NCBI GenBank assembly: GCA_030697705.1
Contig: JAUYPE010000027.1
Coordinates: 1 to 36,367, forward strand
Direction of reading: 5' to 3'
Origin: a bacterium
Lineage (GTDB): Bacteria; Patescibacteriota; Minisyncoccia; Sungbacterales; HO2-52-23
Length of the DNA: 36,367 bases
Shown: positions 1-6,554 of the stretch, piece after piece
How positions within the stretch are numbered: the stretch's first letter is position 1
Layout: every line of letters starts with the position of its first letter
Notes under the pieces: model-generated
What the model was told of the DNA's origin: nothing
What the model saw: only the letters and a program-made list of their open reading frames with translations
The model's database searches: none
Position numbers and translations under genes: made by a program

Positions 1-72
1 CAGAGCTTTGAGGCCTTTGATAGCTTCCAGCGCCACATGCGCTTTCTGCTTGGGAGTGAATACTTTTTTCAT
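1..72 (-). CDS. Start of an IS3-type transposase OrfA-like protein (partial, runs off the window)
   Basis: Reading the minus strand from the ATG at 72 gives 24 residues beginning MKKVFTPKQKAHVALEAIKG, uninterrupted to the window edge. This is the usual opening of the OrfA helix-turn-helix protein of IS3-family insertion sequences (basic start, then an F/Y-[ST]-x-EQK-like segment and ALEAIKG), which binds the element ends. The sequence just upstream, reading TGTATACTGGCG from position 88, could be the terminal inverted repeat. Only one end is visible, so I cannot tell whether the element is intact. A non-IS HTH protein is the alternative. Confidence 0.55.
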   Translation of the reverse strand, partial: MKKVFTPKQKAHVALEAIKGLKAL

Positions 73-135
73 ATATCGCCAGTATACACCGCCGGGGAAG
101 TTGAACCCATTTAGCTGTCTATTTTTTCCAGACCA

Positions 136-555
136 TTATACGTGCTCACCATAGAATTTTTTGATATCGTTACACACTTCTTGGTGGCTCATAATTTGAG
201 CACCATTCTTACAATTTTTTGAGCAATAGATTTGGTGCCCTTTGAAATTTTTATGGCAATGAGCACATTCAGTTATTGTTGCCTTTCTTTTGGGGAAGCG
301 GACATTATTTACCGTCGCAGCGCAGGATTGAGAACAATAGGCAGAGGTACCTTTGGTGTTGTAGGGCGTCCTCCTAAAAGTTTTATTGCAATGAGGACGG
401 GAGCAGTGAAGAGTTTCTTGTTTATTGTGTGCTTGTCCTTGACAGATTAGCGAACAGTAAGAATTCCACTTAAACTTTATGGCTTCAGTGACGCTTCCCC
501 TGTCTCTATAGATGACTTTTTTGCAAAATGTGCAGCGGAGCTTTATTAATTTCAT
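136..555 (-). CDS. Small protein with three zinc-ribbon-like Cys clusters
   Basis: The 139-residue protein (MKLIKLRCTFCKK...) has three repeats of C-x2-C (or C-x4-C) followed about 20 residues later by YCS-x2-C: CTFC/YCSLIC, CSRPHC/YCSQSC and CAHC/YCSKNC. Each could hold one zinc ion. Such ribbons occur in nucleic-acid-binding proteins and next to HNH endonucleases of phages and mobile elements, but no HNH catalytic motif is visible. A longer reading frame starts at 576 inside the tRNA gene. I prefer the ATG at 555, which directly follows the tRNA discriminator base at 556. The IS3-like gene downstream and the tRNA upstream suggest acquired DNA. Function unknown. Confidence 0.6.
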   Translation of the reverse strand: MKLIKLRCTFCKKVIYRDRGSVTEAIKFKWNSYCSLICQGQAHNKQETLHCSRPHCNKTFRRTPYNTKGTSAYCSQSCAATVNNVRFPKRKATITECAHCHKNFKGHQIYCSKNCKNGAQIMSHQEVCNDIKKFYGEHV

Positions 556-626
556 TCGGGCTGCCGAGAATTGCACTCGGGCTAAATCTACCCCATAGAC
601 TCGTGCTACTATTACACTACAGCCCG
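556..626 (-). tRNA. tRNA-Pro (anticodon GGG)
   Basis: The minus strand folds into a complete cloverleaf of 71 nt. It has a 7-bp acceptor stem CGGGCTG/CAGCCCG, a short D arm (GTG/CAC), an anticodon stem AGTCT/AGATT with loop ATGGGGT giving anticodon GGG, a 4-nt variable region, a T stem CCGAG/CTCGG with loop TGCAATT, and discriminator A. CCA is not encoded. The acceptor opening CGGG is typical of bacterial proline tRNAs. The T loop (TGCAATT rather than TTCAAAT) is unusual. It lies 18 nt after the pepA stop codon on the same strand. Confidence 0.88.
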
Positions 627-644
627 TCTTGCCCTGTTGTGAGT

Positions 645-2219
645 TTATAGGTTGGGGTATCTTTTCGCAAGCTCGACGATAAAACGGACGCCCACGCCCG
701 AGGCGCCCTTGGCGAGGCAGTCCGACTCTACCGTCGTCATGCGCGGCGCGATATCAATATGGGCGAAGCGTGCGGTGCCGGCGAACTGCTCCAAAAATTT
801 TGCGCCGTGAATGGCGCCCCCGTAGCGGTCATGCTTGCCAGTGTTGGTGAGATCGCCAAATGTGCCCTTAATATCGGCGAGGTACTCGTCCCACAGCGGA
901 AGCGGCCAGACCGCATCGCCGGAGCGCTGACCTATTTCCATAAACAGGGGAATCAATTCGTCGCGGTTCGTAAAAATCGCCGAGGCGTAGTGGCCAAGCG
1001 CGACATGTGCCGCACCCGTGAGCGTGGCGAAGTCAACCAAAAGTCCGGGTGAGTAGCGTGCGGCGTAGGCAAGCGCGTCGGCAAGAATTACACGTCCTTC
1101 GGCATCGGTATTGAGCACTTCTATTATTTTACCGTTAAGCGCTTTCAATAAATCTCCCGGGCGATAACTTGAGCCGGAGGGCATATTCTCAACGGCGGGA
1201 ATTAAACCGATGACGGTGACGGGAAGTTTCTGTCGCGCAATTGCCGCCATGCCGAATATGACCGCTGCGCCGCCGGACATATCCATGTGCATCTCATACA
1301 TGTGCGCGTCGGGTTTTATATTCAGCCCGCCCGTATCAAATGTAACGCCCTTGCCCGCGAGGACGAGGGGTTTCTGACTCTCGTTTTTATTTTTTTCTTT
1401 ATTTCTTTGCCCGTGCCGATATTCAAGAATGATAAACTTCGGCTCCTCGTCCGAACCGCGCGCAACGCCAAGCACGCCGCCCATGCCAAGTTTTTCCATA
1501 GCGCGCTTGTTGAGAATTTTCACCGTCATGCCGGTACGCCGCGCCGTCGCGGTGGCCGCCGCCGCAAGATGGGTCGGCGTCATATCGCTTCCGGGGGTGT
1601 TGGCAAGATCGCGGCAGGCGTTTGTTTCTTCCCCAATGATGATGCCGGCGGCGATGCCCTCGGTCGCTTCATGGCGTACGGCTTTCTTCTTTTCATCAAT
1701 ACCAAGGATTATTTTCTCAATACTCGGCCAGCCCTGCTTGGGTGCTTCCTTGTATTTCACATACTCAAAATGCGCCATAAGTGCGTTTGCCGCGGAAGTC
1801 ATTGCCGCTTCCGCGATTGAAAATTCGCTATGGATAAGAAGCGGTGTCGCGAACGATACTATGCGTTCGCGCCGTGCGTACTGAACCATGCGACGCGCGA
1901 CAATCGGGAATTTACGCACTGAAAAATGTTCTTTTGTGCCGAGTCCGAAAAGAACGATACGCTCATAGGTCGCCGTGCCGATCCATAAGGTTTTGACCTC
2001 TCCCTCATCGCCGTGGAAAGCATGCTCGGCAAAAACGGCGAGTTGTTTTTGCAACTCGTGCGGCAGGAACGGAAAAAACTCCTCTTGGGTGAGAGGCACA
2101 TCTTGGAAAACGGGAAGAAAAATATTTCGCTCCCGCGCCATCTCGCTCATCGGTGCGGCGGTGATGCGCGGTACGGAAAGAGTTATGCTTTTTTCTCGCG
2201 GGTGAGTCCTTTGAGGCAT
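645..2219 (-). CDS. pepA: Leucyl aminopeptidase (M17 family)
   Basis: The 524-residue protein is a cytosolic M17 aminopeptidase, which removes N-terminal residues using two metal ions. The catalytic C-terminal domain shows the family metal/catalytic blocks: GKGVTFDTGGLNIKP (lysine and aspartate ligands), the MDMSGGAAV segment, and the signature NTDAEGRVILADAL. Total length is close to the usual 480-500. The start at 2219 overlaps the end of rpmB by about 37 nt. Internal ATGs (for example at 2150) would cut off the first beta strand (ITLSVPRI), so I kept the longer form with modest confidence. The overlap implies co-transcription with rpmB, and tRNA-Pro follows directly. Confidence 0.93.
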   Translation of the reverse strand: MPQRTHPREKSITLSVPRITAAPMSEMARERNIFLPVFQDVPLTQEEFFPFLPHELQKQLAVFAEHAFHGDEGEVKTLWIGTATYERIVLFGLGTKEHFSVRKFPIVARRMVQYARRERIVSFATPLLIHSEFSIAEAAMTSAANALMAHFEYVKYKEAPKQGWPSIEKIILGIDEKKKAVRHEATEGIAAGIIIGEETNACRDLANTPGSDMTPTHLAAAATATARRTGMTVKILNKRAMEKLGMGGVLGVARGSDEEPKFIILEYRHGQRNKEKNKNESQKPLVLAGKGVTFDTGGLNIKPDAHMYEMHMDMSGGAAVIFGMAAIARQKLPVTVIGLIPAVENMPSGSSYRPGDLLKALNGKIIEVLNTDAEGRVILADALAYAARYSPGLLVDFATLTGAAHVALGHYASAIFTNRDELIPLFMEIGQRSGDAVWPLPLWDEYLADIKGTFGDLTNTGKHDRYGGAIHGAKFLEQFAGTARFAHIDIAPRMTTVESDCLAKGASGVGVRFIVELAKRYPNL

Positions 2220-2377
2220 CGGACGCAGATTTTTACGCGCGCGCTATCCGCCGCAAGCCGACCCCATTGCAGATTGGGATATTTGCGCACACGGGTCGTC
2301 GGGTTATAATGGCTCCGGAGGAATGAATGCCGTCCTCCCATCGCGGATCCTTTTTGGCACTTGGCGCAGGCTCTCAT
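2183..2377 (-). CDS. rpmB: 50S ribosomal protein L28
   Basis: The 64-residue protein begins MRACAKCQKGSAMGG and ends with RVKICVRCLKGLTREKKA. It has the L28 core (GKxxxxGxxxSHxxxxTxRxxxPN-type pattern, here GRHSFLRSHYNPTTRVRKYPN). Two CxxC pairs (CAKC near the start, CVRC near the end) form the zinc site of the zinc-binding L28 subtype. The frame could extend 7 codons upstream, but the ATG at 2377 gives the standard N-terminus. A TATACT hexamer lies 11 nt before it, suggesting a very short leader. It is divergent from the M50 protease gene, only 27 bp apart. Confidence 0.9.
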   Translation of the reverse strand: MRACAKCQKGSAMGGRHSFLRSHYNPTTRVRKYPNLQWGRLAADSARVKICVRCLKGLTREKKA

Positions 2378-2404
2378 AGATAAGGAAGAGTATAGCAATT
2401 ATAT

Positions 2405-3037
2405 ATGGAAAATGCAATACAGATCATTCTTGCGATTATAGTTCTCGTCTTTTCGGTTATCATTCACGAAGTTGCGCACGGGTATGCCGCGCTCTCACTC
2501 GGGGATCACACGGCGGAGCACGCAGGACGGCTGACACTCAATCCCGTACCGCATATTGACCCGTTTGGCTCAATTCTTATTCCTGGGATGTTAGCTTTTT
2601 TTGGTTTGCCCGTTATTGGCTGGGCAAGACCGGTGCCGTATAATCCCTACAACTTGCGTAATCAAAAATGGGGTCCCACGATAGTCGGCTTAGCCGGACC
2701 CGTGGCGAATATTGCGCTTGCCGTTTCGTTCGGCATTATTATCCGTATTGCCTTTGCCGCCGGTTTCGTCGGTGAGGCGAGTGTGCCGTTTTTGTCCATC
2801 GCCGCACTTATTGTCGGACTCAATCTTTCACTCGCCGTCTTCAATCTCATGCCCATACCGCCGCTTGACGGTTCAAAGGTATTATTCGCGCTCATTCCCT
2901 ACCAGTATCGTGGCATCCAATATTTTCTTGAGCGCTATGGCATCATTCTCATCTTCCTTCTTATCCCCATAATTTCAAGCGTCGTATCTCCGCTTATTAG
3001 AATTCTCTTCCGGCTCCTCGTCGGTGGGGCGCTCTAA
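2405..3037 (+). CDS. Site-2 protease family zinc metalloprotease (M50B)
   Basis: The 210-residue multi-pass membrane protein is of the M50 family. The first segment holds the zinc-binding HEVAH (HExxH) at about residues 22-26. The C-terminal half has the third-ligand motif NLMPIPPLDG. At least four hydrophobic stretches are visible, including residues 5-20, 57-75 and 95-115. These proteases cut transmembrane substrates in the membrane. This is the short form without a PDZ domain, common in CPR and Gram-positive bacteria, with unknown substrates. It is divergent from rpmB and followed 69 bp later by rpsL. Confidence 0.9.
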   Translation: MENAIQIILAIIVLVFSVIIHEVAHGYAALSLGDHTAEHAGRLTLNPVPHIDPFGSILIPGMLAFFGLPVIGWARPVPYNPYNLRNQKWGPTIVGLAGPVANIALAVSFGIIIRIAFAAGFVGEASVPFLSIAALIVGLNLSLAVFNLMPIPPLDGSKVLFALIPYQYRGIQYFLERYGIILIFLLIPIISSVVSPLIRILFRLLVGGAL

Positions 3038-3106
3038 CAACTCGCCAACTCATTGACTCTTTGGGCGGCGCTTGCTATGGTTCTTCTGTTGTAATAGATT
3101 CTTCTC

Positions 3107-3526
3107 ATGCCGACGATTCATCAGCTTATCAAAGCGGGTCGCACGCCTCGCCGCTATAAATCAAAATCCCCAGCGCTGGGGCGGGGTTTCAATGTGCTCA
3201 AGAACAAGCCCAAAGAATACCCTTCTCCCTTTAAGCGCGGGGTGTGCATCAAGGTAACGACCATGACGCCTAAGAAACCAAACTCCGCTTTGCGCAAAGT
3301 TGCCCGCGTGCGGTTGACCAACGGCATGGAGGTGACGGCGTATATTCCAGGGGAGGGACATAATCTGCAGGAGCACTCCGTTATTATCATCCGCGGCGGG
3401 CGCGTGAAGGACTTGCCGGGTGTGCGCTACCATATCGTCCGCGGGCGGCTGGATACAAGCGGTGTTGAGGGTCGCAAAAATGAGCGTTCAAAATACGGCG
3501 CCAAACGCCCGAAGGAGAAAAAGTAA
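3107..3526 (+). CDS. rpsL: 30S ribosomal protein S12
   Basis: The 139-residue S12 lies at the decoding site of the small subunit. It starts [16 protein letters not shown] and contains [17 protein letters not shown], the loop with the streptomycin-related lysine, and [10 protein letters not shown]. Compared with the usual form it has about 13 extra residues between PAL and KRGVC ([18 protein letters not shown]), a form I associate with Parcubacteria. It is the first gene of the str operon. The gap to rpsG is filled by a palindromic repeat. There is no Shine-Dalgarno sequence before the ATG. Confidence 0.97.
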   Translation: MPTIHQLIKAGRTPRRYKSKSPALGRGFNVLKNKPKEYPSPFKRGVCIKVTTMTPKKPNSALRKVARVRLTNGMEVTAYIPGEGHNLQEHSVIIIRGGRVKDLPGVRYHIVRGRLDTSGVEGRKNERSKYGAKRPKEKK

Positions 3527-3614
3527 TGCCGAATTATAAATGCTGAATGAAGAAGAAGAAATTGAAACCTGTTTTTTGTTCTGCATTCAGCATTTGTAAT
3601 TTTTAATTCTGCCC
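3527..3614 (+). repeat. Intergenic palindromic repeat, word family A (rpsL/rpsG)
   Basis: Directly after the rpsL stop, GAATTATAAATGCTGAATG is mirrored by CATTCAGCATTTGTAATTTTTAATTC, which ends a few bases before the rpsG ATG. The arms can form an imperfect hairpin filling the whole gap. Related arms built from the same words occur at 12610, 15346, 19357, 20718, 26814 and 32036. It has no T-run typical of a terminator after the stem. Confidence 0.75.
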
Positions 3615-4082
3615 ATGCGAAGAAAACGAAATTTTGTCCGTGAAATTCTTCCTGATCCAAAATATAGCAATGTAACGATTGCCAAGTTTATTAATTATGT
3701 CATGAAGGGCGGGAAGAAGGCGACGGCGGAAAAAATTGTCTATAAGACATTTGACCTGATTGATAAAAATTACCATCAGGATCCGATGGTAATTTTTGAG
3801 GCGGCGATGAAAAATGTCGGTCCCACGGTGGAGGTGAAGTCGCGGCGCATCGGTGGGGCGACCTATCAAGTCCCGCGCGAGGTGCGGGGTGACCGTAAGT
3901 TTGCTCTGGCATCGCGTTGGATGCTCGGCGCCGCGCGGGCAAAAAAAGGCAAGCCGATGCACGAAAAACTTGCCGAAGAGCTGCTCGCCGCATCAAAAAA
4001 CGAAGGCAATGCTATCAAAAAGAAAGCAGACACCCACCGCATGGCGGAAGCCAATAAGGCGTTTGCTCATTTTTCGTGGTAA
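3615..4082 (+). CDS. rpsG: 30S ribosomal protein S7
   Basis: The 155-residue S7 organises the head of the 30S subunit by binding the 3' domain of 16S rRNA. Visible family blocks are ILPDPKYSNVTIAKFINYVMKGGKKATAEKIVY near the start, VEVKSRRIGGATYQVPREV in the middle, and the C-terminal KKADTHRMAEANKAFAHF. Length is normal. It follows rpsL as in the str operon, but fusA is displaced about 2.5 kb downstream by inserted genes, the first of which starts 23 bp after the rpsG stop. Confidence 0.97.
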   Translation: MRRKRNFVREILPDPKYSNVTIAKFINYVMKGGKKATAEKIVYKTFDLIDKNYHQDPMVIFEAAMKNVGPTVEVKSRRIGGATYQVPREVRGDRKFALASRWMLGAARAKKGKPMHEKLAEELLAASKNEGNAIKKKADTHRMAEANKAFAHFSW

Positions 4083-4105
4083 GAGATTTATGATAAAATA
4101 AAGCC

Positions 4106-4360
4106 ATGTCTACTATTACCATAAAAATCCCAAAAAAAATTCTAGAGCGAAGCGCAACGAGACGACTTATCATTGATCCGAAAGAATTTGAGAAAGAGTT
4201 GTGGAGGCGATGGGAGATGGGAGATGCGCGAGAAGCGGCACAAGGCGTTGATAATGTACTGACCGCCAAAGAAGAAGCGGTAGTTAGAAAAGGCGAGCAA
4301 CAATTGCGTCAGGGAAAATCAAAGGCATGGCAAAAAATTAAGCATGAACTGGCGTTCTGA
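4106..4360 (+). CDS. Type II toxin-antitoxin antitoxin (pair 1)
   Basis: The 84-residue charged protein starts TITIKIPKKILER and continues with RRLIIDPKEFEKELWRRWE, then a helical lysine- and glutamine-rich C-terminus. The first 45 residues are clearly paralogous to the antitoxin at 6060. It overlaps the next gene by 17 nt, the usual antitoxin-toxin arrangement, so it probably neutralises that toxin with its C-terminal half and binds the promoter with its N-terminus. ATAAAATAAAGCC immediately before ATG offers a -10-like hexamer with almost no leader. The family is inferred from context and not from a named domain. Confidence 0.7.
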   Translation: MSTITIKIPKKILERSATRRLIIDPKEFEKELWRRWEMGDAREAAQGVDNVLTAKEEAVVRKGEQQLRQGKSKAWQKIKHELAF

Positions 4361-4610
4361 ATTGTCTCGTGAAGCGGAAAGACAGCTTGCGCGTCTCCCG
4401 CGCGATATTCAAAAGCGCATCGGACGCGCCATTGATACGCTTGAGGTGGACCCATTTCAGGGAGATGTCATTTCCCTCAAAGGCAGGCAGTGGCACGGGC
4501 GATACCGAAAACGAGTTGGACGGTATCGCATTATTTTTATGGCTCATCGCGATACTCGTGTTATAGAGATTTCCGCTATCCTTGTAAGGGGCGAGCAGAC
4601 CTATAAATAA
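4344..4610 (+). CDS. RelE/ParE-superfamily toxin (pair 1)
   Basis: The 88-residue protein has the RelE/ParE fold pattern: an N-terminal helix REAERQLARLPRDIQKRI, DPFQGDVISLKG, then strands YRKRVGRYRIIFMAHRDTRVIEISAI. Family members either cut mRNA in the ribosome or poison gyrase; the residues seen do not decide between the two. LKG..W.GRYRKRVG.YRI is the part closest to RelE-type mRNA interferases. The start overlaps the antitoxin end. The reading frame is intact. Confidence 0.82.
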   Translation: MNWRSELSREAERQLARLPRDIQKRIGRAIDTLEVDPFQGDVISLKGRQWHGRYRKRVGRYRIIFMAHRDTRVIEISAILVRGEQTYK

Positions 4611-4645
4611 ATCGTTTCCGCTTTTCTCGTGGTAGTCATTCTGGT

Positions 4646-4715
4646 TGTCATTCCCGCGAAAGCGGGAATCCATGGGGAGGAGAAAAGATAGATCCCTGCC
4701 TGTGTGGGAATGACA
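4646..4715. repeat. Short inverted-repeat element (TGTCATTCCC ends)
   Basis: A 70-bp unit has perfect 10-bp terminal inverted repeats TGTCATTCCC...GGGAATGACA. Inside the left end is a strong hairpin CCCGCGAAAGCGGG. The same GTCATTCCCG theme recurs in the elements at 25332 and 33693, and a nearby hairpin (GTCCCGACTTGTCGGGAC, 4765-4782) sits in the same gap. The rest of the gap 4611-4805 shows no gene. Such elements are usually non-autonomous mobile repeats. Confidence 0.6.
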
Positions 4716-4805
4716 AACAAGGGTAAATCCTTACGCGCTTCACCCACCTTGTCCGTCATTCAGAGTCCCGACTTGTCGGGACGAAGAATTCCATTAAAAT
4801 TCTGT

Positions 4806-4955
4806 ATGGCATACAGCGCGAAGAAAACAGAACATGCGGGGGCAAAACATGGTACTGGTGCGTATTACGGTCGCAAGTAGAATGCCAAGAGAGAAAGCAA
4901 TAAATTGCGACGGCGCGTAGGAAAACAAGTTACACATGATGAGATTTATAAATAA
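4806..4955 (+). pseudogene. Small basic protein gene interrupted by an in-frame TAG
   Basis: ATG at 4806 opens MAYSAKKTEHAGAKHGTGAY followed by YGRK, then TAG at 4878. The same frame continues as NAKRESNKLRRRVGKQV and THDEIYK to TAA at 4953. Both halves together resemble a widespread family of short (50-60 aa) basic proteins with a K-[RK]-[ST]-EH-x-GAK-x-G-x-G-[AF]-[YW]-[WY]-G opening and a KRES-x-x-x-RR tail; that recollection is not verified. One base change (AAG to TAG, for example) would explain the stop. TAG is used as a normal stop elsewhere in the window, so this is either a recent nonsense mutation or readthrough. Confidence 0.5.
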
Positions 4956-4961
4956 CAGCTT

Positions 4962-5699
4962 ATGAAAAACTATAAACTTATTGCGGGAGTTCTTTTTTTG
5001 TTACTTATTGCGAGTATGGGATTTTCCGTGTGGCGGTACACGCAGGCGGCGGGGGATGAGATTACTATTTGTGTGAAGAAAAACGGTCTTGTGCATGTCA
5101 TCGGTGAGGGCTTCAAACGAGCTGATTGCAAGAAGAACGAGTCGCTCTTGAGTTGGAATATGGAGGGTCCGCAGGGACCAAAGGGGGATAAGGGAGATCA
5201 AGGTGAGCAAGGGACAAAAGGAGATGCGGGACTGGCAGGAAAAAATTCCTCACAACTTCATTTATTTGATAACAACGGACAGGATTTAGGAATATTACTA
5301 GGAATAGGTGGTGGTGGTTTTACGACATATCTTCCATCGCTTGATATTTATGTTTTATTCGGTCTCAATGAGTCGATTCGTGATTCAAATTCATTACGGG
5401 TGGGGACTTTAGGTAATTTAATTTACAAGACACCTAACTGTACGGGTCCCCAGTTTGTGGAAAATGGGGATTTAAATCCTCTAGGATTAATAAGCGACAA
5501 TACGCATACACACTTCTTCCGAGCTTTGTATAACACCACGCAACGTATTCTTGCTGATGAAGGAACTTCTCGTCTTACATCCAGTGGTTGCATCTCTTTA
5601 CATGGTAACTATTTGTTCTTGACTGATATAGAGGAAATCTCTCTTCCATTTCATGAACCGCTTACTTTACCGATACAAATTAGACCTACAGATAACTAG
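4962..5699 (+). CDS. Secreted or membrane-anchored collagen-like protein
   Basis: The 245-residue protein has a hydrophobic N-terminal segment (residues 5-23) preceded by lysine, which could be a signal peptide or anchor. Next is a short Cys-containing region (ICVKKNG...ADCKK), then eight collagen-type G-x-y triplets at residues 69-92 ([20 protein letters not shown]...). The rest is a polar, beta-rich C-terminal domain of about 150 residues with three cysteines. Short bacterial collagen-like stretches usually form trimeric stalks of surface proteins, so an outward-facing role is likely. Codon use is more AT-rich than in the neighbouring ribosomal genes, consistent with acquisition. No specific family recognised for the C-terminal domain. 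Confidence 0.75.
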   Translation: MKNYKLIAGVLFLLLIASMGFSVWRYTQAAGDEITICVKKNGLVHVIGEGFKRADCKKNESLLSWNMEGPQGPKGDKGDQGEQGTKGDAGLAGKNSSQLHLFDNNGQDLGILLGIGGGGFTTYLPSLDIYVLFGLNESIRDSNSLRVGTLGNLIYKTPNCTGPQFVENGDLNPLGLISDNTHTHFFRALYNTTQRILADEGTSRLTSSGCISLHGNYLFLTDIEEISLPFHEPLTLPIQIRPTDN

Positions 5700-5704
5700 A
5701 ATTT

Positions 5705-5836
5705 ATGTCTGCCGAATATTCTCTAGAACGAATACGGAATATAGGCATCATCGCCCATATTGATGCCGGGAAAACAACCACCACGGAGTGGGTGTTGGTG
5801 TGTCGTGATCTAGGAAAATCGTATCTGTCGTGTTAA
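5705..5836 (+). pseudogene. Truncated second copy of the fusA 5' end
   Basis: The first 30 codons ([28 protein letters not shown]...) align without gaps to the start of the intact fusA at 6555, with 76 of 90 bases identical. Of 14 differences, 11 are synonymous third-position changes. After codon 30 the similarity stops abruptly, and the frame ends at TAA 5834 giving 43 residues. It keeps the GTPase P-loop but cannot be an elongation factor. It is probably the stump of an older or foreign fusA, left by rearrangement around the toxin-antitoxin genes. Confidence 0.85.
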
Positions 5837-5846
5837 ACTACAAAAT

Positions 5847-6047
5847 ATGGAAAAAGAAAAAGTATACGCAAGGATGATGAAAAAATATGAGCGGAAATGG
5901 GTGGCGCTGGTCGGCAGTAAAGTGGTTGCGGTGGGGACTACACTTGCGGAGGTGAAAGAAGTGGTTGAGCGGAAGCGTATGAAGAATTATGTGTTTCATC
6001 TCGTTCCGCCCTCGTCGGTATCTCTTGCGCCGAGTTTTATTTTATGA
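5847..6047 (+). CDS. Small DUF5678-like protein
   Basis: The 66-residue protein contains KYERKWVALVGSKVVAVGTTLAEVKEVVERK followed by a hydrophobic end with VPP. This order (Y-x-x-KWVAL-x-x-x-KVVA-x-G-x-x-x-x-EV, then a Val-Pro near the end) is what I know as the DUF5678 pattern, a short domain of unknown function frequent in archaea and CPR. It starts 10 bp after the fusA stump and ends 12 bp before the second antitoxin gene. Function unknown. Confidence 0.55.
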   Translation: MEKEKVYARMMKKYERKWVALVGSKVVAVGTTLAEVKEVVERKRMKNYVFHLVPPSSVSLAPSFIL

Positions 6048-6059
6048 TATTGTCGGAAC

Positions 6060-6269
6060 ATGCCTACGATTACTATAGAAATTCCTAAAAAGATTTTGGA
6101 GCGCGGTGGATCGTCGCGCCGTTTGGTGGTGGTTGATCCCAAAGAGTTTGAAAAAGAACTGCGTCGGCGGTGGGAGATTAATGATGCAAAAGAGGCCTTG
6201 CGAGAAGCGCGCCAGGCATGGAAGCAAGGAAAAACGCGACAGATAGGGAGCTTGAAAGAATTGATGTAA
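6060..6269 (+). CDS. Type II toxin-antitoxin antitoxin (pair 2)
   Basis: The 69-residue protein starts TITIEIPKKILERGGSSRRL and continues VVVDPKEFEKELRRRWEINDAKEALREA. Its first 45 residues match the pair-1 antitoxin at 4106 closely, while the C-terminal 25 are unrelated. That split fits an N-terminal DNA-binding or dimerisation part kept in common and a C-terminal toxin-binding part fitted to its partner. The toxin gene follows 7 bp downstream. Confidence 0.7.
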   Translation: MPTITIEIPKKILERGGSSRRLVVVDPKEFEKELRRRWEINDAKEALREARQAWKQGKTRQIGSLKELM

Positions 6270-6276
6270 CTCGTTT

Positions 6277-6549
6277 ATGACCCGCCCGATTCATCGCATT
6301 GATACCTTTGCGCGTTTTGAAAAAGAGTTCAGCCGCTTGCCAGGATATATTCAGCAATTGGCAAATAAGAAAGATGTGTTGTTTCGTCAAGACGCATTTC
6401 ATCCGTCACTGGAAACCCATAAGCTGGGTGGCGAAATGAAAGATACATGGGCGTACTCGGTCAACAAGCACTATCGGGTGCATTTTTATTTTGTGGACGA
6501 CCACACCGTGATGTATGTAAATATTGGCACACACGAGATTTATAAATAA
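6277..6549 (+). CDS. RelE-like toxin (pair 2)
   Basis: The 90-residue protein shows the RelE-superfamily layout: a helix [20 protein letters not shown], a segment [20 protein letters not shown], then strands [28 protein letters not shown]. The H-K-L-G and W-A-Y-S-V-x-x-x-Y-R pattern is that of mRNA interferases of the YoeB/RelE/Txe type. It differs from the pair-1 toxin by more than its antitoxin differs from the other antitoxin. It ends 5 bp before the fusA start, so the pair sits directly upstream of EF-G. Confidence 0.78.
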   Translation: MTRPIHRIDTFARFEKEFSRLPGYIQQLANKKDVLFRQDAFHPSLETHKLGGEMKDTWAYSVNKHYRVHFYFVDDHTVMYVNIGTHEIYK

Positions 6550-6554
6550 CCTCT

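Noticed and set aside
1287-1820. 177-residue plus-strand ORF opposite pepA
   Set aside because: Overlaps the catalytic region of a secure gene on the other strand and has no family resemblance.
3530-3610. Intrinsic terminator after rpsL
   Set aside because: The stem is AT-rich and imperfect and no T-run follows; the same structure recurs before many internal genes that must be co-transcribed.
4878-4880. TAG reassigned to an amino acid in this genome
   Set aside because: Several secure genes (fusA, galT, rpsH-region neighbours) end properly at TAG, so recoding genome-wide is excluded; UGA also acts as a stop (ruvX).
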